A stretch of 48,223 bases of DNA from positions 898 through 49,120 of the forward strand of contig KQ965893.1 in NCBI GenBank assembly GCA_001574975.1, written 5' to 3'. The position numbers and the translations under genes are program-made. A model generated the notes under the pieces. That model ran no database searches and was not told where the DNA came from. It saw only the letters and a list, made by a program, of their open reading frames with translations. Shown here one piece after another: positions 46,070-48,223 of the stretch (within the stretch, counting starts at the first letter, position 1; the number at the start of each line of letters is the position of its first letter). This DNA comes from Gonapodya prolifera JEL478 (Eukaryota; Monoblepharomycota; Monoblepharidomycetes; Monoblepharidales; Gonapodyaceae).

Positions 46070-47034
46070 CAGCCATTCTCGCGCTTGCAGGTTATTGTTT
46101 TCGGCACATCGGCGATAGAGTTCAAACATAGCTTCTGGATGGTCCAACTGAGCGGCCAGTTTAAGTGCGTCAAAAGAATAATCATCCAGACCGGAATCGG
46201 TAAGAAGTTCTGAAAGCGTATAAATCTGATCCCTTGTGAAACTAATCCCATCTTTCAGATGCTGATACCATCCGGTCAACAGTGGGCTTACCTGCCGCTC
46301 GATTGAGCATAACGGAGGCATAGCACCAGTGAATCTTGAAACTGTTTCAACTTTTTGTCAAGCTGGGAAAGGGTTTCCAGGAAATCCAAGACTTTCTTTA
46401 AGGGTTCCATCACGTCGTTATCACCATACTCGCGAACTTAGTGCGATAGAACAGTTCCAGTACGGAGCAAAGGACACATTATATCAAATACAGACCAAGC
46501 ATTTTATCCACCAGTTTGTTAATTTTCCGCGCATTAGCCAATTGCAAATGATTCGAACGATCCTTGATATGTTTGAGGTGTTGATGGAAAGTGCTGATGA
46601 ACTCCGCAAAAGTCTCATCATCCGCGTTTCTTCCATCATTCTGATTCTTAAAACGTAAGTTCACGACCTTTAATGTGGTTGGGGTACGTGTTTTGGCACT
46701 CCTTTCTAGGACGAGGCCGGGATCCACATCCGAGTTTGGGGTCTCGTTTTCATCAAGTGATGCCACAATCGCATCGCTAATTGCAAATGAGTTGACTTGA
46801 TTTGCTCTAGACTTGGCGACCTGATCCAGCAGAACGAGGTTTGAAAAAACGCAAAAGGACAACTTTACATGCTGGAACACCTACGGCAGGTACTACACTC
46901 TTCTTGATTCTACCAGTTGGCAAAGATGCTTCTGGCTTAGGAAATTCCTGCTTGCGGTCTTTCAAATCTCTTGGTTTCTGTTTGTTTCGGCGATGTTTGA
47001 TCCCAGAAGTCTCCTTTGCAGTTGTTGTCAACAT
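46070..47034 (-). pseudogene. Truncated mirror copy of the nuclease-fusion gene
   Basis: Identical to 44215-45179 in inverted orientation: exons 1-3 and the start of exon 4. It ends at the junction of the inverted repeat inside the Sel1-like region (QAREWL). Beyond 46070 the frame continues by chance into the antisense of the complete gene. It lacks the whole nuclease domain. Confidence 0.85.
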
Positions 47035-47446
47035 TCCACACACAGTTTGGTTTGCAGAATCTGAGACTGGTGTAGGTTTTGAGCTGAGGGTCGAGAAGCC
47101 AGATGTTGGGTGCAAGGCTGGCTAAGTGGGGTGGGAGACAGGTAAATAGAGAAGAAATCCAATGCAGCCACCACTTCTGTTTCATTCACCCTTCGAAACC
47201 AGATTGTAGCTTATCAATGGAAGGTATCAGCAATTTACAAGGATGAGGACGTTTCAAACCAACTACCATTTGCTCGGAAAGGTATCAGATAAATGAATGG
47301 TATTGTGAAGACATGCAAGGATTGAACGGTTTATTTGGACTCATTATAGAAAGAGTGATACCATATGTTGGTCGTTTCTGGTATCGACAGCAACTCAAAA
47401 TAACGACTGAGAGGGAGGGAACCTAGCCCAAGATGAGCAACCAATC

Positions 47447-48223
47447 ATGGCGTCCGCTTCTTCTTCTTCTCAAAACCCAACTGCATCTAAAGTGCCATCG
47501 AAGCGTCAAGTGAGTTCAATACTGAAAGGATTGGCAGAAGCCGTTTCTGACCCATCCGTCCACCAGTCCCCAAGACAAGGCCAAATTTTTGTCATCGACG
47601 CTTGAGATGACCTGTGTATCGCGTCGTATTCTTCCGCTCAACTGGCGGCTGTAATGGGGGTGGCTCCTTCGAACTTGAACCTTCGCCTCCAATCGCGCGG
47701 GTACTCTATCAACAACTACAACCGCTGGAAGATCAAGAGACCCAAAACTAAGGAACTCTTCTCCGTTTCCAACAATCCGTCGGTCCCCGCTCGCAGGATG
47801 GCTTTTGAGGCTGCCGCGGCAGTGAAAAAGATCAACTTGGATTCTGCCCACTCCAAACTTGCCCGAATTCTCCACAATAACGATCTTGTTGGACTGGTTT
47901 GCAGTCCGGCTGGCCTGGCAAAGACGCTTGGGTTAGAATCTTCGAAATCTGTCGACGCGATTGAGAACATGTTTAGACGCACCTCCAAAATAAGAGTGCG
48001 AGTTGACAAGTTAACTCGCGAGTTGAAAACAATCAACTCGCAACTCGCTATTTTTGAAAACCAACCAACTCAATTCGCTTCAAGCGAGTTGAGTGAGTTT
48101 TTGAGCAAGTTTTTAACTCGCTCAAAAATTTCTTTGTCTGAGATGAGCTCGTGGTCTGGGCACTTTTCTTTGAGGAACTTGATTTGCCTTTTGAGGTCTT
48201 CTTTTTGGTGGGCGCTGGAGACG
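47447..48223 (+). pseudogene. Helix-turn-helix and coiled-coil ORF (right copy), runs off the edge
   Basis: Mirror of the ORF at 43017-43802: ATG at 47447-47449 and in-frame TGA at 47603-47605 (codon 53), then open to the window end. The sequence around the TGA is GAC GCT TGA GAT GAC. A GTGAGT donor at 47510 offers an intron, but no acceptor restores the downstream frame, so a stop mutation is the simpler reading. Confidence 0.5.
48131..48223 (-). pseudogene. tnpA: IS607 TnpA catalytic fragment, mirror copy
   Basis: Mirror of 43026-43118: minus-strand codons from VSSAHQKEDLKRQI to ELISD. The copy starts at the window end within the active-site motif. Confidence 0.8.

Larger units (their letters stand above)
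46070..48223 (-). repeat. Right arm of the 2154-bp inverted repeat
   Basis: Reverse complement of 43026-45179 and the last feature of the window. It stops at the window end, which mirrors the base next to the N at 43025, so its true outer limit is unknown. Confidence 0.95.

Overview
The window reads as nuclear DNA of a flagellated (zoosporic, chytrid-like) fungus. Genes are split by short GT-AG introns (mostly about 50-100 nt). The gene set is fungal in flavour: a PUF6-type Pumilio protein, a PIIB calcium pump, a GH114 glycosidase, a D-amino-acid oxidase and GAL10-type epimerases. Two copies of the 5' end of CCDC39, a motile-cilium assembly protein, point to a lineage that still makes a flagellum. 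The taxonomic call is inference; another flagellated eukaryote is possible.

Left third (1-12.5 kb): a tandemly duplicated neighbourhood. CCDC39 5' ends (minus strand) lie at the left edge and at 6.1-6.35 kb. Two complete seven-exon UDP-glucose 4-epimerase paralogues lie at 3755-5882 and 10018-12067 and share exon phases and a promoter motif. An inverted, intron-containing scrap of the second copy follows at 12.3-12.5 kb. A decayed TKL-like kinase and an IRG-like GTPase fragment lie between, and a six-exon D-amino-acid oxidase runs head-to-head with the second epimerase.

Middle (12.6-31.3 kb): minus strand, a seven-exon secreted GH114 protein with a 7-nt micro-exon, then a 14-exon PMCA-type Ca2+-ATPase (1573 aa model). 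Next come a 2.6-kb array of small Cys/Trp modules resembling LysM domains (putative secreted proteins, several decayed) and two unrecognised genes sharing modules. PUF6 (857 aa model) follows on the plus strand.

Right third (31.3-48.2 kb): an NTF2-like small protein, simple repeats, an LRR membrane protein, a MITE-like inverted repeat, a Harbinger transposase fragment probably cut by an LTR, a nine-exon beta-lactamase/esterase-family protein and an ankyrin protein. The last 5.4 kb is the most unusual part. It holds a relic IS607-family serine recombinase, then a divergent pair (an HTH/coiled-coil ORF and a four-exon gene joining Sel1-like repeats, a PD-(D/E)XK nuclease and a Pif1-helicase motif VI tail). 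All of this is caught in an apparently perfect 2154-bp inverted repeat with an 890-bp spacer that ends exactly at the window edge, so an assembly or amplification fold-back must be excluded.

The gene models for the two epimerases, DAO, GH114, the Ca2+-ATPase, PUF6, the beta-lactamase-family gene and the nuclease gene were built by hand. In each, GT-AG introns were chosen so that reading frame and family alignment agree, and the total coding length is divisible by three. They have no transcript support. Premature stops in the decayed genes are repeatedly TGA where the family has, or plausibly had, arginine, suggesting C-to-T decay at CGA codons.
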